From IMG/VR virus record IMGVR_UViG_3300042898_000203, positions 1 through 32,054 of that record: 32,054 bases of DNA; one strand, given 5' to 3'. Positions 7,775 through 15,893 of the stretch are shown one piece after another. Source of the stretch: a virus. The translations under genes were made by a program, and so were the position numbers. The first letter of the stretch is position 1. Every line of letters begins with the position of its first letter. A model generated the notes under the pieces. The model worked only from the letters and a program-made list of their open reading frames with translations. It searched no databases and had not been told where the DNA came from.

Positions 7775-8145
7775 TGCATTCTTTCGCTGAATTTATTGCT
7801 GAAACAGAAAAAACAGGTTGCACTTGTTGGACTGGTTACAAACGTAAACCAGGAACTAAACCTTGTGCAAACGGTTCTTGTATTAAAGAAGCAGCGATTG
7901 ATGCCAAAGGACATAAGTCCTCTACTGGTGGTCTGACACAAAAGGGTCGCGATGCTTATAATGCTAAAGGTGGTAATCTACAAGCACCTGTAACTACTCC
8001 TCCTTCTAAGTTAAAGGCAGGTAGTAAGGCAGCAGGTCGTCGCAAGAGTTTCTGTGCTAGAATGTCTGGTGTAGAAGGTCCAATGAAAGATGAGAAGGGT
8101 CGTCCGACTCGCAAGGCATTAGCATTAAGAAAGTGGAATTGTTGA
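7774..8145 (+). CDS. Small Cys-containing basic head-associated protein (DUF6321-like)
   Basis: The 123-residue product begins MHSFAEFIAET, a third leader of the capsid-targeting form with an IxE|T cleavage point. A CTCW...C...C cluster follows at 17-36. The C-terminal half (GGLTQKGRDAYNAKGG, then GSKAAGRRKSFCARMSG and KGRPTRKALALRKWNC) matches what I remember as the DUF6321 family of phages; the family number is from memory. Conserved Cys and Arg/Lys suggest a small metal or nucleic-acid binding domain. It overlaps the upstream stop by one base and lies one base from the Dps-like gene. Confidence 0.7.
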   Translation: MHSFAEFIAETEKTGCTCWTGYKRKPGTKPCANGSCIKEAAIDAKGHKSSTGGLTQKGRDAYNAKGGNLQAPVTTPPSKLKAGSKAAGRRKSFCARMSGVEGPMKDEKGRPTRKALALRKWNC

Positions 8146-8146
8146 C

Positions 8147-8584
8147 ATGGACGAACTAGTGACATCAATGAAGATCGTACTCGCGAATACTTTCGCGATG
8201 TATTTCAAAGCACATGGGCATCACTGGAATGTAGAGGGTAAAGACTTCGCTCAGTTGCACGATTTCTTTGCCAATCTCTATCAGGAATTGTTCGCTGCTG
8301 CAGATGTTATCGCCGAACAGATTCGTGCATTAGATGACTATGCACCATATAATATGACTGAGTTGGCATCTACAACTACAGTTAAAGAGTCAAATATTTA
8401 CGGCGTTGATGTTTCGGGGATGGTTGCAGATCTTATCGATGCTAATGTTTCCGTAATTGAAGCATTAAATACGGCACATAAACTTGCTGATGCAGACGGT
8501 AATCGGGGTCTTGTAAATCTTATTGAAGAACGTCTAGATATTCATGCAAAACATGCGTGGATGCTACGAGCGACCTCAAAATAA
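8147..8584 (+). CDS. Dps-like ferritin (DNA-protecting iron-storage protein)
   Basis: The 145-residue protein fits the Dps branch of the ferritin superfamily, whose dodecamers oxidise Fe(II) with peroxide and can bind DNA. The ferroxidase residues are all present at Dps spacing: His26, His38, Asp53 and Glu57, within KAHGHHWNVEGKDF, LH and ADVIAEQI. Length is a little short of bacterial Dps (about 165), mainly because the N-terminal DNA-binding tail is almost absent. It sits between two head-protein genes, one base after a protein with a capsid leader, but has no leader itself. Likely roles are protecting DNA from iron and peroxide damage in the cell or virion; packaging is speculation. Confidence 0.8.
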   Translation: MDELVTSMKIVLANTFAMYFKAHGHHWNVEGKDFAQLHDFFANLYQELFAAADVIAEQIRALDDYAPYNMTELASTTTVKESNIYGVDVSGMVADLIDANVSVIEALNTAHKLADADGNRGLVNLIEERLDIHAKHAWMLRATSK

Positions 8585-8592
8585 TATAAATA
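8585..8592 (+). promoter_or_regulatory. T4-type late promoter TATAAATA
   Basis: An exact consensus directly after the Dps-like stop and 23 bases before the ATG at 8616, with GAGGA between as ribosome-binding site. Its position supports 8616 as the true start of the next gene, since any upstream start would run through it. Confidence 0.85.
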
Positions 8593-8615
8593 TAGAAAAG
8601 ATTAGAGGAATCACA

Positions 8616-10646
8616 ATGAGTCTAGAAAAAACAATCAGAGATACTGTCATTGCTGAATCGCACGATTTAGATGGTCGTCTTCAGCAACTAGTTCGCGCTG
8701 GTCTGATGCCAGCGAATACCATTCCGATTCTTCGCAAGGCAATTGTCAAGGTACAGGGTGGTATGACACTTCAGGGTGCTGAGCGTGATGTCATGGCAAA
8801 CTTCATTAACTCGATGATGTTTATTGTTCTTGGTGACGATGCCATCTTCAATCGTGCTCGTGCTGGTGCTAAAACTTATGCTACTGAAGCAAAAGAAAAG
8901 ACAGAGTATGACTACGAAGGTGACATGGCAATGGGTCAACTGAAGTCAATCATTGCTAACTCGCAACGTATGCATGATATGCTTTCTGATGACACCAACC
9001 TTCCTGAATGGGTTCAGTCGAAAATCACTCTCGCAGAAGATTACATCTCGACCGCCAGCAACTATATGCAAGGCGAGATGAGCGAAGAAACTATAAATGA
9101 ATATGCTGCATTAGCAGGAGTAGCAGGTAGAATGATTGCATCAAAACTTGCTAAAAACGCAGGTGCTGGTGTTGCTACTCGTGCCATCGCTGGTGCCGCT
9201 GGATCTGCCGCTGCATCATCTGCAGTAAAGAAGTTTTCGTCCACTAAAGAAACCAACGAAGAAACAATCGAAGAAAAGCGTGGACTGTGGGATAACATTC
9301 ATGCCAAGCGTAAGCGCATTAAGGGTGGTTCAGGTGAGCGTATGCGTAAACCTGGAAGCGAAGGCGCACCAACTGCTGCTGCACTAAAGGCATCTCAGAC
9401 TGAGGAAGTCGATCTCGAAGAAGCAACATATTTTGTTCACACTGCTAATAATGCACATCATGTCAACGAAAAAATTCCCACAGGGAAAAAAGATGCGATG
9501 GGTCAGGCATTGATGACATCAAAGGTTGTCAAGTCGTTTCCTTATGGAGACACCCAATCAAAGCAAACATCTCCTGACCAGCACAAGGCTGCACATGCTC
9601 ATGCCAAAAAACTGAATGCTGGTATGAAAGAAGAAATCGATCCGGATCTTGAAGCTGAACTGAAGGCGACTCGCGTGACAAAGAAGTCCATGGAAGATTC
9701 TAAGAAAACCCGCGAACGTGCTAGTGGCGTGAAAGAAGAAGCTGATTATTCTGAGAAGGGTGATGCTGAACGTATACGTAAGCGTCAAGAAGGATGGCAA
9801 AAAACATTCGATGCTGAGAAAGCAATGCAAAAAAAAGCAGCTGCTATTAAGCACGCTAATGAATTTCTAAAACGGTATAATAAAGAAGAAGTCGAATCAA
9901 TCGATGAACTTTCAAATAAAACTCTGATTAACTATAAAGACAAAGCATGGCGCGAGATTCGCGATGCAGATGATAACGATGATGACCGTCATTATAATAA
10001 GAGAATGAAAGGATACAAATCGGCATTGAGAGCTGACCAGCGCAATTTTCAACGCATTCACGGTAACCTTGTCAATGGTAAGTTTACCAAAGAAGAAGTC
10101 GAGAATATCGATGAGATCTCAAAGGATGCTGCATTGAAGTATCTCTCTGCAAATAAGAAAGACGATGTTAAGGCTCGTGAAACTGGCGATTATGACAGAA
10201 TGACCAAGCGTATGCGTGGGACCGATATCGCTGTTCGTAAGTATACAGCTAAGCCAGGTTCTAAATATGTTCGCGTTCCTGCTACAGAAGAAGTCGAGCA
10301 AGTCGATGAGATCTCGAAAGCAACTGCAGGTCGCTACATCAACAAAGCAAAAGACTCCATTGACACGACTTCTTGGAGGCAAGGATACAGAGAAGCTGGT
10401 GTTGGCAGTCCATCAGGTCGATTCGAAAAGAAGTTGTCGAAGCGTCATAAGGGTATTTCAATGGCAGTCAAGAAACTAACTAAAGAAGATATTGATGCAG
10501 TAAAGTCAATGAACGAGACATACAAGAACACGTTCGATGCTGCACTAGAACATTATAACATCAAGTCTCCCTCGGAACTTGGTGAAGAAAAGAGAAAAGA
10601 ATTTTTCAACCACGTAGATCAAGAATTTAAAAAGGGAGACAATTAA
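8616..10646 (+). CDS. Repeat-containing head core polyprotein
   Basis: The 676-residue product starts MSLEKTIRDTVIAES. The first 170 residues look helical and globular. An Ala/Gly-rich stretch near 170-205 could be membrane-active or a linker. The rest is charged and low-complexity. Three tandem units begin with E-E-V-E-x-[IV]-D-E-[LI]-S (from bases 9885, 10092 and 10287) and carry a Lys/Arg/Tyr-rich segment. Sites resembling the gp21 protease rule occur, for example DLEE|ATYF. This pattern is common in core proteins of aquatic T4-type phages and suggests a precursor cut into several internal peptides. The gene has its own late promoter and overlaps the next start by one base. Confidence 0.65.
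   Translation: MSLEKTIRDTVIAESHDLDGRLQQLVRAGLMPANTIPILRKAIVKVQGGMTLQGAERDVMANFINSMMFIVLGDDAIFNRARAGAKTYATEAKEKTEYDYEGDMAMGQLKSIIANSQRMHDMLSDDTNLPEWVQSKITLAEDYISTASNYMQGEMSEETINEYAALAGVAGRMIASKLAKNAGAGVATRAIAGAAGSAAASSAVKKFSSTKETNEETIEEKRGLWDNIHAKRKRIKGGSGERMRKPGSEGAPTAAALKASQTEEVDLEEATYFVHTANNAHHVNEKIPTGKKDAMGQALMTSKVVKSFPYGDTQSKQTSPDQHKAAHAHAKKLNAGMKEEIDPDLEAELKATRVTKKSMEDSKKTRERASGVKEEADYSEKGDAERIRKRQEGWQKTFDAEKAMQKKAAAIKHANEFLKRYNKEEVESIDELSNKTLINYKDKAWREIRDADDNDDDRHYNKRMKGYKSALRADQRNFQRIHGNLVNGKFTKEEVENIDEISKDAALKYLSANKKDDVKARETGDYDRMTKRMRGTDIAVRKYTAKPGSKYVRVPATEEVEQVDEISKATAGRYINKAKDSIDTTSWRQGYREAGVGSPSGRFEKKLSKRHKGISMAVKKLTKEDIDAVKSMNETYKNTFDAALEHYNIKSPSELGEEKRKEFFNHVDQEFKKGDN
9885..10490 (+). 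repeat. Three tandem coding repeats (EEVExxDE[LI]S units)
   Basis: Units begin at 9885, 10092 and 10287, about 207, 195 and 200 bases long. The shared DNA start is GAAGAAGTCGA. Each unit encodes a fixed acidic head ending in DE[LI]S, followed by a diverged basic helix. The acidic heads look like linker or protease sites between packaged peptides. Confidence 0.8.
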
Positions 10647-12199
10647 TGTCCGCATGGGGTAATAAAGACGATAAAACATCGGCAGGAACGGTAACTCTTA
10701 CTGCACCTGCTATCACATTCAATGGTGCAACTGGACATGCTGCTGGAGTATATACTTCTGCTGCACATCCATTCCAACTTGGTGATCCTGTAGATTATTC
10801 AGATGGCGGCGGCACTCAAGTAGTCGGTTTGACTGATGGTGACACATATTTTGTAACTAATGTTACTACCAATACTTTCAGTGTTGCAACAACGGAAGCA
10901 AATGCACTTCACAATTTTCCAACTATCATTGCCTCTACTGATGGCGTTGGTGCTTCACATACCTTCACACTAAGTCTAGATTACGGTCGTGCTACTCTAA
11001 CAGGTGACGGAACTAACTTCGATCCTGCTCTTGCAGTTGGTGATGTTGTTCGTGTAGGTGATCAGGAAATGATTGCTACTGCTGTTGCTAGTGACACAGT
11101 TGCTACGGTAATTAATGCGAATCCAGGATCAGTTCTTACTGTATTCTCTGCTCAAGAGTATACAATCAGCGAAAAACCAACATCTGTTGCTTCGGTTTCA
11201 ACAGCGAATTTCCAGTCAACTCAAGTCTTTGGTGTTGACAACACTGAAATCGCTGCTGGTGGTGACAATGTTGCCTCGGTTGCACTAATTCAAGGTGGCA
11301 CACGTTACCTCGAAGTTCCTGCAGTTACCTTCTCTGGTGGTGGGGGTTCTTCTGCTGCTGCAACTGCTTCCGTCTCAGGTGGATTAGTATCGGCAGTCGC
11401 AGTAACAAATACTGGTTCTTCATATGAAACTGTGCCAACTGTTGCTATTGCAAAACCAAAGCGCACTATTCTAACATCTGCTGTTACTATTGCTGAAGAG
11501 AAGTTTACTTATGCCACTCATGGTTTAGTTGCTGCGGAATCAGTTAAGTATTTCAATGGTGGTGGTGCTTCTGCTACTGGATTAGTTAATGATACTGCGT
11601 ATTTCGTATCCGCTCTAGGGTTTACAACTGGTCTGTTCCGTTTGGCTGCATCGGAGTCTGCTGCCGCTGGTCGTACTGCTCTTGCTGGTGTTGCTATCTC
11701 TGGTACTGCTGGTGAGTTTACTTGCACCGCAACAACTCTAGCAGCTGGTGATCGTATTAGAATTACTGGTACACTAGGTGGAACTGGTACTATTACTGAT
11801 TATGCAACAGGAACTATCTATACTGTTTCTGCTGTTACTGGTACTTCGCCATCCGTAACTGGTTTTACACTAACCACTGAAGCTGGAGGCGCACTCACAA
11901 CTACTGCTGGTACGCCTACTGGTCTAACATACACACCATTTACAATCGTTCTGATCTCGGGCACGGGTAACAATGCTCAGTACTTCGAAATCCAAGCATC
12001 TGCTGATCAAGCAACTGCAACTGCTGCTAAGGGTACTGGCGAAACTGGTACTTCTGCCGCTCACTCTGGTTGGGTGCTGCGTACAGTTGGAACTGGTGCT
12101 AACGCTGGTCGTGTGAAGCACGAAGTTCTTGTAGCACTCTCTAAGAATGCTATTGCATCCAGCGATGCTGCTGATGATATTGAATTCCCAGACGCATAA
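10646..12199 (+). CDS. Virion surface or decoration-type structural protein
   Basis: The 517-residue product is rich in Thr, Ala, Gly, Val and Ser, with few Lys, and is built of short beta-strand-like segments. It has repeated modules: T-x-V/Y-FV-T/S near DGDTYFVTNV and VNDTAYFVSAL, each preceded by a G-G-G motif (DYSDGGGTQV, KYFNGGGASA). Such composition is typical of head decoration, neck or fibre proteins, and the MSAWGNKDD opening resembles small virion proteins of marine T4-type phages. Its base use (GCT/ACT/GGT codons) differs from the Lys/Glu-rich core genes upstream. It lies in the same late unit; the exact virion location is unknown. Confidence 0.6.
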   Translation: MSAWGNKDDKTSAGTVTLTAPAITFNGATGHAAGVYTSAAHPFQLGDPVDYSDGGGTQVVGLTDGDTYFVTNVTTNTFSVATTEANALHNFPTIIASTDGVGASHTFTLSLDYGRATLTGDGTNFDPALAVGDVVRVGDQEMIATAVASDTVATVINANPGSVLTVFSAQEYTISEKPTSVASVSTANFQSTQVFGVDNTEIAAGGDNVASVALIQGGTRYLEVPAVTFSGGGGSSAAATASVSGGLVSAVAVTNTGSSYETVPTVAIAKPKRTILTSAVTIAEEKFTYATHGLVAAESVKYFNGGGASATGLVNDTAYFVSALGFTTGLFRLAASESAAAGRTALAGVAISGTAGEFTCTATTLAAGDRIRITGTLGGTGTITDYATGTIYTVSAVTGTSPSVTGFTLTTEAGGALTTTAGTPTGLTYTPFTIVLISGTGNNAQYFEIQASADQATATAAKGTGETGTSAAHSGWVLRTVGTGANAGRVKHEVLVALSKNAIASSDAADDIEFPDA

Positions 12200-12210
12200 G
12201 GCATTAGACA

Positions 12211-12663
12211 ATGGCAGATAGCAAACTTTCAGCATTGACAACAGCGTCATCGCTTGTTTCTACAGACTTGATGTATGTTGTTAAACCAGCAACATCACCA
12301 TATGATCACAAAGTAAGTATTGCTAATCTGTTTGGTGGTATTCCAGTTTCTGTGGTTTTAAACAGTAAACTGGTATTGAGTGGCACTACGCAGACTTTAA
12401 CGTCTGCGGGTGCTATCAATGCGACTGCTCTCATAACTAAAATCACTTCACCTGATGGACCTGGAACACTTACCATCGCAGATGGTGTAGAAGGTCAGGT
12501 TAAAGTTATTGCTATGATATCAAACAGTGGTGGGCACAACTTGACTATCAGTTCTAATATTGGACATAGTTCTATTGTGTTTAATTCAGCAGGTGATACT
12601 GCTAATTTGATTTATCTAAGTAGTAATTGGTATTTCCTCGGAGGCACGGCAACGGTATCATAA
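12211..12663 (+). CDS. Fibre or head-fibre type structural protein
   Basis: The 150-residue product begins ADSKLSALTTAS and continues SLVSTDLMYVV, an opening common in phage tail fibre and head fibre proteins. The remainder alternates Ser/Thr/Gly and hydrophobic residues (TLTSAGAINATALI, HNLTISSNIG), fitting a beta-helix or beta-sandwich ending in an aromatic tip (NWYFLGGTATVS). It follows the decoration-type gene by 11 bases and probably forms part of the same surface structure, perhaps receptor or capsule binding. Confidence 0.6.
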   Translation: MADSKLSALTTASSLVSTDLMYVVKPATSPYDHKVSIANLFGGIPVSVVLNSKLVLSGTTQTLTSAGAINATALITKITSPDGPGTLTIADGVEGQVKVIAMISNSGGHNLTISSNIGHSSIVFNSAGDTANLIYLSSNWYFLGGTATVS

Positions 12664-12664
12664 T

Positions 12665-13021
12665 ATGATTAATGAATTGAATGAAGAAACTTTTTTAATG
12701 TTCGCAATTAAACACTATGATAATCCTGGATGTACTGGTATTTCAGATTTACAGGAAGATTTGAAACGTTTTGTTTATCTCCGAAGATTATTAACACGAT
12801 ACGAAAATACTAATGTTCTAAACGAACGTCTTATTATAAATCATTTGTTGGTTCTATATAATGTGTTTAATCAAGCAGCGACAGATATGATAGTTTATAA
12901 ACTCTCCGATTTGATGCCTCTGATTAAACCATTTCTGGTATTTTTAAACCGAATGACCGATAGTGAGTTACCAGATGTTTTTATGGATCGCACGATCGTT
13001 AACAAGTTAAGAGGGATTTAA
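12665..13021 (+). CDS. Conserved small T4-type phage protein, unknown function
   Basis: The 118-residue helical protein (INELNEETFLMFAIKHYDN at the start, then LKRFVYLRRLLTRY) resembles a small protein I remember next to head genes in many aquatic T4-type phages, but no function is known to me. It has no membrane segment or catalytic motif. It ends in a one-base overlap with the next gene, with which it is usually paired, so the two may act as a complex. Confidence 0.6.
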   Translation: MINELNEETFLMFAIKHYDNPGCTGISDLQEDLKRFVYLRRLLTRYENTNVLNERLIINHLLVLYNVFNQAATDMIVYKLSDLMPLIKPFLVFLNRMTDSELPDVFMDRTIVNKLRGI

Positions 13022-13557
13022 TGGCAAGATTTGTCGATGCAATCATAACATATCGTATCTTACGTATGTTGACAACAGCATTTACTGATACTGATGCATA
13101 TCGTCTCGGTATTATTGATGCGCATGGCGCTGTCATTAAGAAAGAACAAGATCTCGCGACAGAAGAAGAAAGAGAATCATATACTCTTCTACACCGTATG
13201 GTTTTTAAGTTGAAGCGAATTATAGAAAAGGTTCCATTTGAAAATAAACGATTCCTGTCATTTGCTGCTGCTATAGCACTTGTTAAAGAAAACGCTGAGT
13301 ATGATGAAGACATTCTGGAAGAAATTTTTTATATGACAATGGAACAAGACGAAACTAAATCTCTCGCAGAACAATTGGAATCTGATACAATGTTGTCATT
13401 TAAAGAATATGTCGCCGAAGAAATGGGCGTCGGTGGCGGTGCTATTGCTGGTATCGGTATAAATAATCCAAGTATTCCAAACCAAGCGGAACCTGGAGTT
13501 TCAAAAGCTGCTCAGAAGAAGTGGCGCAAAAAGAATAAAATTATAAGAAGGAAATAA
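13021..13557 (+). CDS. Conserved T4-type phage protein with an internal leader-like motif
   Basis: The 178-residue protein has a helical N-terminal domain (ARFVDAIITYRILRML near 2-17, LLHRMVFKLKRIIEKVPF near 55-72), an acidic middle and a Gly/Pro-poor hinge into a basic tail (KKWRKKNKIIRRK). Near residue 127 it contains MLSFKEYVAEEM, closely like the capsid-targeting leaders MLSFTQYLSEA and MKSFKFFLNEG but placed internally. A following Gly-rich stretch (GVGGGAIAGIGINN) would be exposed if the site were cut. It is coupled to the previous gene. I infer a head-assembly role, with low certainty. Confidence 0.55.
   Translation: MARFVDAIITYRILRMLTTAFTDTDAYRLGIIDAHGAVIKKEQDLATEEERESYTLLHRMVFKLKRIIEKVPFENKRFLSFAAAIALVKENAEYDEDILEEIFYMTMEQDETKSLAEQLESDTMLSFKEYVAEEMGVGGGAIAGIGINNPSIPNQAEPGVSKAAQKKWRKKNKIIRRK
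13458..13465 (+). promoter_or_regulatory. Possible intragenic late promoter TATAAATA
   Basis: An exact octamer inside the end of the gene at 13021-13557, 93 bases before the start of the membrane protein at 13559. The distance is longer than at the other late promoters (23-33 bases), so it may be chance, but it would allow late transcription of the endolysin unit. Confidence 0.4.
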
Positions 13558-13558
13558 T

Positions 13559-14014
13559 ATGAAGGGATTATTAAACTTTGTTTCGGTATCGAAAGAAGTC
13601 AATACTCTAGAGGAACTAGAGATTGAAAAAGGCAAAGTCCAAATCATGATTATGAAGATGGCGGCGCTCACTTTGGGTTCCATTATGCTATCCGTTGTTG
13701 TAATGATGTTGATTGGGATGTTCATGCCAAATGATATCATTGATAACAATGAAATCTTCAAAATTATTGGTCCAGCATTCTCGATGATTGTCGGTGCATT
13801 TGTTGGCGCATTCGCTACGATGATGAATATGAAGGTTGCCGAATTCGATCCGAATGTCAAGGTTCAGGAACTCGGTAAGACAGACTATAAGCATCTCGCA
13901 GAAGCGCACACTGAACATGCCAAAGCAGAGTCGATCGAGGCAGATACTGAAATCAAACTGATGGCAGCGATCGATAAGTATAAAGACAGCGACGACGACT
14001 TCGGTCCATTTTAA
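13559..14014 (+). CDS. Two-helix membrane protein, second holin candidate
   Basis: The 151-residue protein has two long hydrophobic helices (about 33-55, Met-rich, and 67-92, Gly/Ala-rich), separated by a short acidic loop (PNDIIDNNE), with a charged C-terminal half of about 55 residues. Both ends are probably cytoplasmic. It starts one base after the previous stop and lies 10 bases before the endolysin, which makes a holin or lysis-timing role plausible. The large soluble C-terminus is unusual for a holin, so another membrane role remains possible. Confidence 0.55.
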   Translation: MKGLLNFVSVSKEVNTLEELEIEKGKVQIMIMKMAALTLGSIMLSVVVMMLIGMFMPNDIIDNNEIFKIIGPAFSMIVGAFVGAFATMMNMKVAEFDPNVKVQELGKTDYKHLAEAHTEHAKAESIEADTEIKLMAAIDKYKDSDDDFGPF

Positions 14015-14024
14015 GGGGTAATAT

Positions 14025-15209
14025 ATGACAAAACTAACTGAACATTTTGCCCTAGAGGAAATGACCGTCTCGCCAACCGCAAAGCGTCTTGGCATTCCTA
14101 ACACACCAACTGCTGAGCATATTGAGAACATGCGCTACTGTTGCGAAAAGATTCTCGAACCTGTTCGTGCTAAGTTTGGTCCAGTAACAATCAACTCCTC
14201 ATATCGTGCACCACTAGTCAATAAGGCAGTTGGTGGTTCGAAAACATCCCAGCACGTTAATGGTCAAGCAATTGACTTTGAAGTCAAGGGTGTTGACAAC
14301 AAGAAAGTTGCTGACTGGGTTGCTGATAATCTAGAGTTTGACCAAGTCATCCTAGAATTCTATGCTGCTGGTGACAAGAACTCTGGTTGGGTCCATGCTT
14401 CAATTAAGAAGGAAGGTGGAAACCGCAAGCAGCGTCTGGTTGCTACCAAGTCCAAGGCAGGTGGCACAAAGTATACTCCTGTTGCTGACTTCGATCCTTC
14501 AACTACAAGAGAAGCAGGTGCTCCTGTTGTTCAAGCAGCAAAGGTTGTCAAGGCAGCACCAAAGGCAGCACCAAAGGTAGCATCTACTGCTGGACTTGGT
14601 CCAATGGAAGCACTTCAAACTAAGTGTGGTATTACTGCTGATGGTAAGTGGGGACCAGGAACTTATGTAAGTGCCAAGGGTTACTACAAACTGTCATCTG
14701 CACAAGCTGCACACTTCTTTGGACAGTGTGCTCACGAGTCGGGCAACTTTAAGGTATTCTCGGAGAACCTAAACTACTCAGACAAGGGTCTGAATGGCAT
14801 CTTTAAAAAATACTTCCCAACAATCGCATCGACTGCTGGTTACGCTCGTAAACCAGAGAAGATTGCCAACAAGGTCTATGCTAATCGTATGGGCAATGGT
14901 CCAGAATCTTCAGGTGATGGGTATAAGTTCCGTGGTCGTGGACCAATTCAGTTAACTGGTAAGGACAACTATACTGCATTCTCGCAGTCGGTTGGTCGTC
15001 CTGATGTTCTAACCAATCCAGACATCGTTGCAACCGAACTGGCATTCGAATCAGCACTATGGTTCTTCAATAAGAACGGTCTGTTCGCAATCGCTGACAA
15101 GGGTGTTACCGATGCAGTTATAGGTCAGATTACTCGTCGTGTAAACGGTGGTACGCATGGTCTAGATGATCGTATTAAGAAAACAAAACAATTCGCAGCA
15201 TGGGGATAA
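14025..15209 (+). CDS. Two-domain endolysin: M15 peptidase plus GH19 glycosidase
   Basis: The 394-residue enzyme carries two lytic domains. Residues 1-130 form an M15-type (VanY/M15_3) zinc peptidase with the metal ligands His77 and Asp84 in SQHVNGQAIDF and His124 in WVHAS; it would cut peptide cross-links in peptidoglycan. An Ala/Lys/Pro linker lies near 168-188. The C-terminal domain is a GH19 (chitinase-like) muramidase: the catalytic glutamate in HESGNF near 236-241 and the YKFRGRGPIQLTG signature near 300-312. No signal peptide is present, so it needs a holin. Two lytic activities in one protein are less common than single-domain T4 lysozyme. RBS GGGG lies before the ATG. Confidence 0.9.
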   Translation: MTKLTEHFALEEMTVSPTAKRLGIPNTPTAEHIENMRYCCEKILEPVRAKFGPVTINSSYRAPLVNKAVGGSKTSQHVNGQAIDFEVKGVDNKKVADWVADNLEFDQVILEFYAAGDKNSGWVHASIKKEGGNRKQRLVATKSKAGGTKYTPVADFDPSTTREAGAPVVQAAKVVKAAPKAAPKVASTAGLGPMEALQTKCGITADGKWGPGTYVSAKGYYKLSSAQAAHFFGQCAHESGNFKVFSENLNYSDKGLNGIFKKYFPTIASTAGYARKPEKIANKVYANRMGNGPESSGDGYKFRGRGPIQLTGKDNYTAFSQSVGRPDVLTNPDIVATELAFESALWFFNKNGLFAIADKGVTDAVIGQITRRVNGGTHGLDDRIKKTKQFAAWG

Positions 15210-15214
15210 CAGAT

Positions 15215-15385
15215 ATGTTTAACAAAATTAAAGAACTCATCAAAACTCTATTCGGTTTTGCAGATACAAACAAAGATGGCAAAATAGACGTTGCTGAACT
15301 TACTGCCGTTGTCGACAAGGCAGAAGCAGAAGTAGCGATTGTCAAAAAAGTAGTCAAGAAAATCCGCAAACCAAAAGCAAAGTAA
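15215..15385 (+). CDS. Small single-EF-hand protein
   Basis: The preferred start at 15215 has GGGGA at a suitable distance; an in-frame ATG at 15200 overlaps the endolysin end and lacks a ribosome-binding site. The product (56 residues) has an N-terminal amphipathic helix and then a canonical calcium-binding loop DTNKDGKIDVAE, with Asp1, Asn3, Asp5, Lys7 backbone and Glu12 in place. A basic Lys-rich tail follows. A single EF-hand usually works as a dimer or docks on a partner. Its place directly after the endolysin and before a membrane-anchored coiled-coil protein suggests a cell-envelope or lysis accessory role, but no function is established. Confidence 0.7.
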   Translation: MFNKIKELIKTLFGFADTNKDGKIDVAELTAVVDKAEAEVAIVKKVVKKIRKPKAK

Positions 15386-15853
15386 ATGGCGGAGTTAGAA
15401 ACTAAAGTCGCAATTCTAGAGCACGACCTGAAACAAATGCAGGTCGTGTTCGCTCGTCTGGATACCGTAATAGAAAAGATGACCGATGTTTCTAACTCAA
15501 TCAATAAAATGCTTGCCGTGCACGATTTAAAACTAAGCGGACAAGAAAATGTAAATCAAGATCTCTACGATGCGATGGAAGTCCATCGTAGAGAATCAAC
15601 TGAAAACAATAAAGAACTTCACTCTCGCATCACAACTACAACGAGAGAACTCTCAGATAAAGTTGACCAAACTGAAGTTAAGATCATGACATCGATCAAA
15701 GAACTCAAAGAATCGATTGATAAAGAAGAAGAAAAAAACAAAAAACGTATTGACAATTTGGAAAAAACCAAGTATATTATGATTGGTGGTGGTATTGTTC
15801 TTGGTGCAATCATAACCAAGATACTTCCAATGATATTAAAGTTTTTTCAATAA
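15386..15853 (+). CDS. Tail-anchored coiled-coil membrane protein
   Basis: The 155-residue protein is a long heptad-rich coiled coil (about 1-125) ending in one hydrophobic helix (MIGGGIVLGAIITKILPMILKFF, about 131-153). The bulk is therefore cytoplasmic and anchored at the C-terminus. The layout recalls XhlA-type phage lysis accessory proteins, but no specific motif shows it. The ATG follows the EF-hand stop directly. It closes the unit that began with the two-helix protein and endolysin. Confidence 0.65.
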   Translation: MAELETKVAILEHDLKQMQVVFARLDTVIEKMTDVSNSINKMLAVHDLKLSGQENVNQDLYDAMEVHRRESTENNKELHSRITTTTRELSDKVDQTEVKIMTSIKELKESIDKEEEKNKKRIDNLEKTKYIMIGGGIVLGAIITKILPMILKFFQ

Positions 15854-15858
15854 ATCCC

Positions 15859-15887
15859 TTTACTTCCGCCCCATAATGGGGTATAAC
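15859..15887 (+). promoter_or_regulatory. Sigma70-like promoter before the primase
   Basis: TTTACT at 15859-15864 and TATAAC at 15882-15887 are separated by 17 bases, with GGGG just before the -10 box as at other early promoters here. CCCC at 15869-15872 and GGGG at 15878-15881 can form a small hairpin in the spacer. Transcription would start at about the ATG at 15894, giving a nearly leaderless message. Confidence 0.55.
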
Positions 15888-15893
15888 TATATT

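Noticed and set aside
12834-12841. TATAAATC resembling a late promoter
   Set aside because: The last base deviates from the invariant A, and it lies mid-gene with no start at suitable distance.
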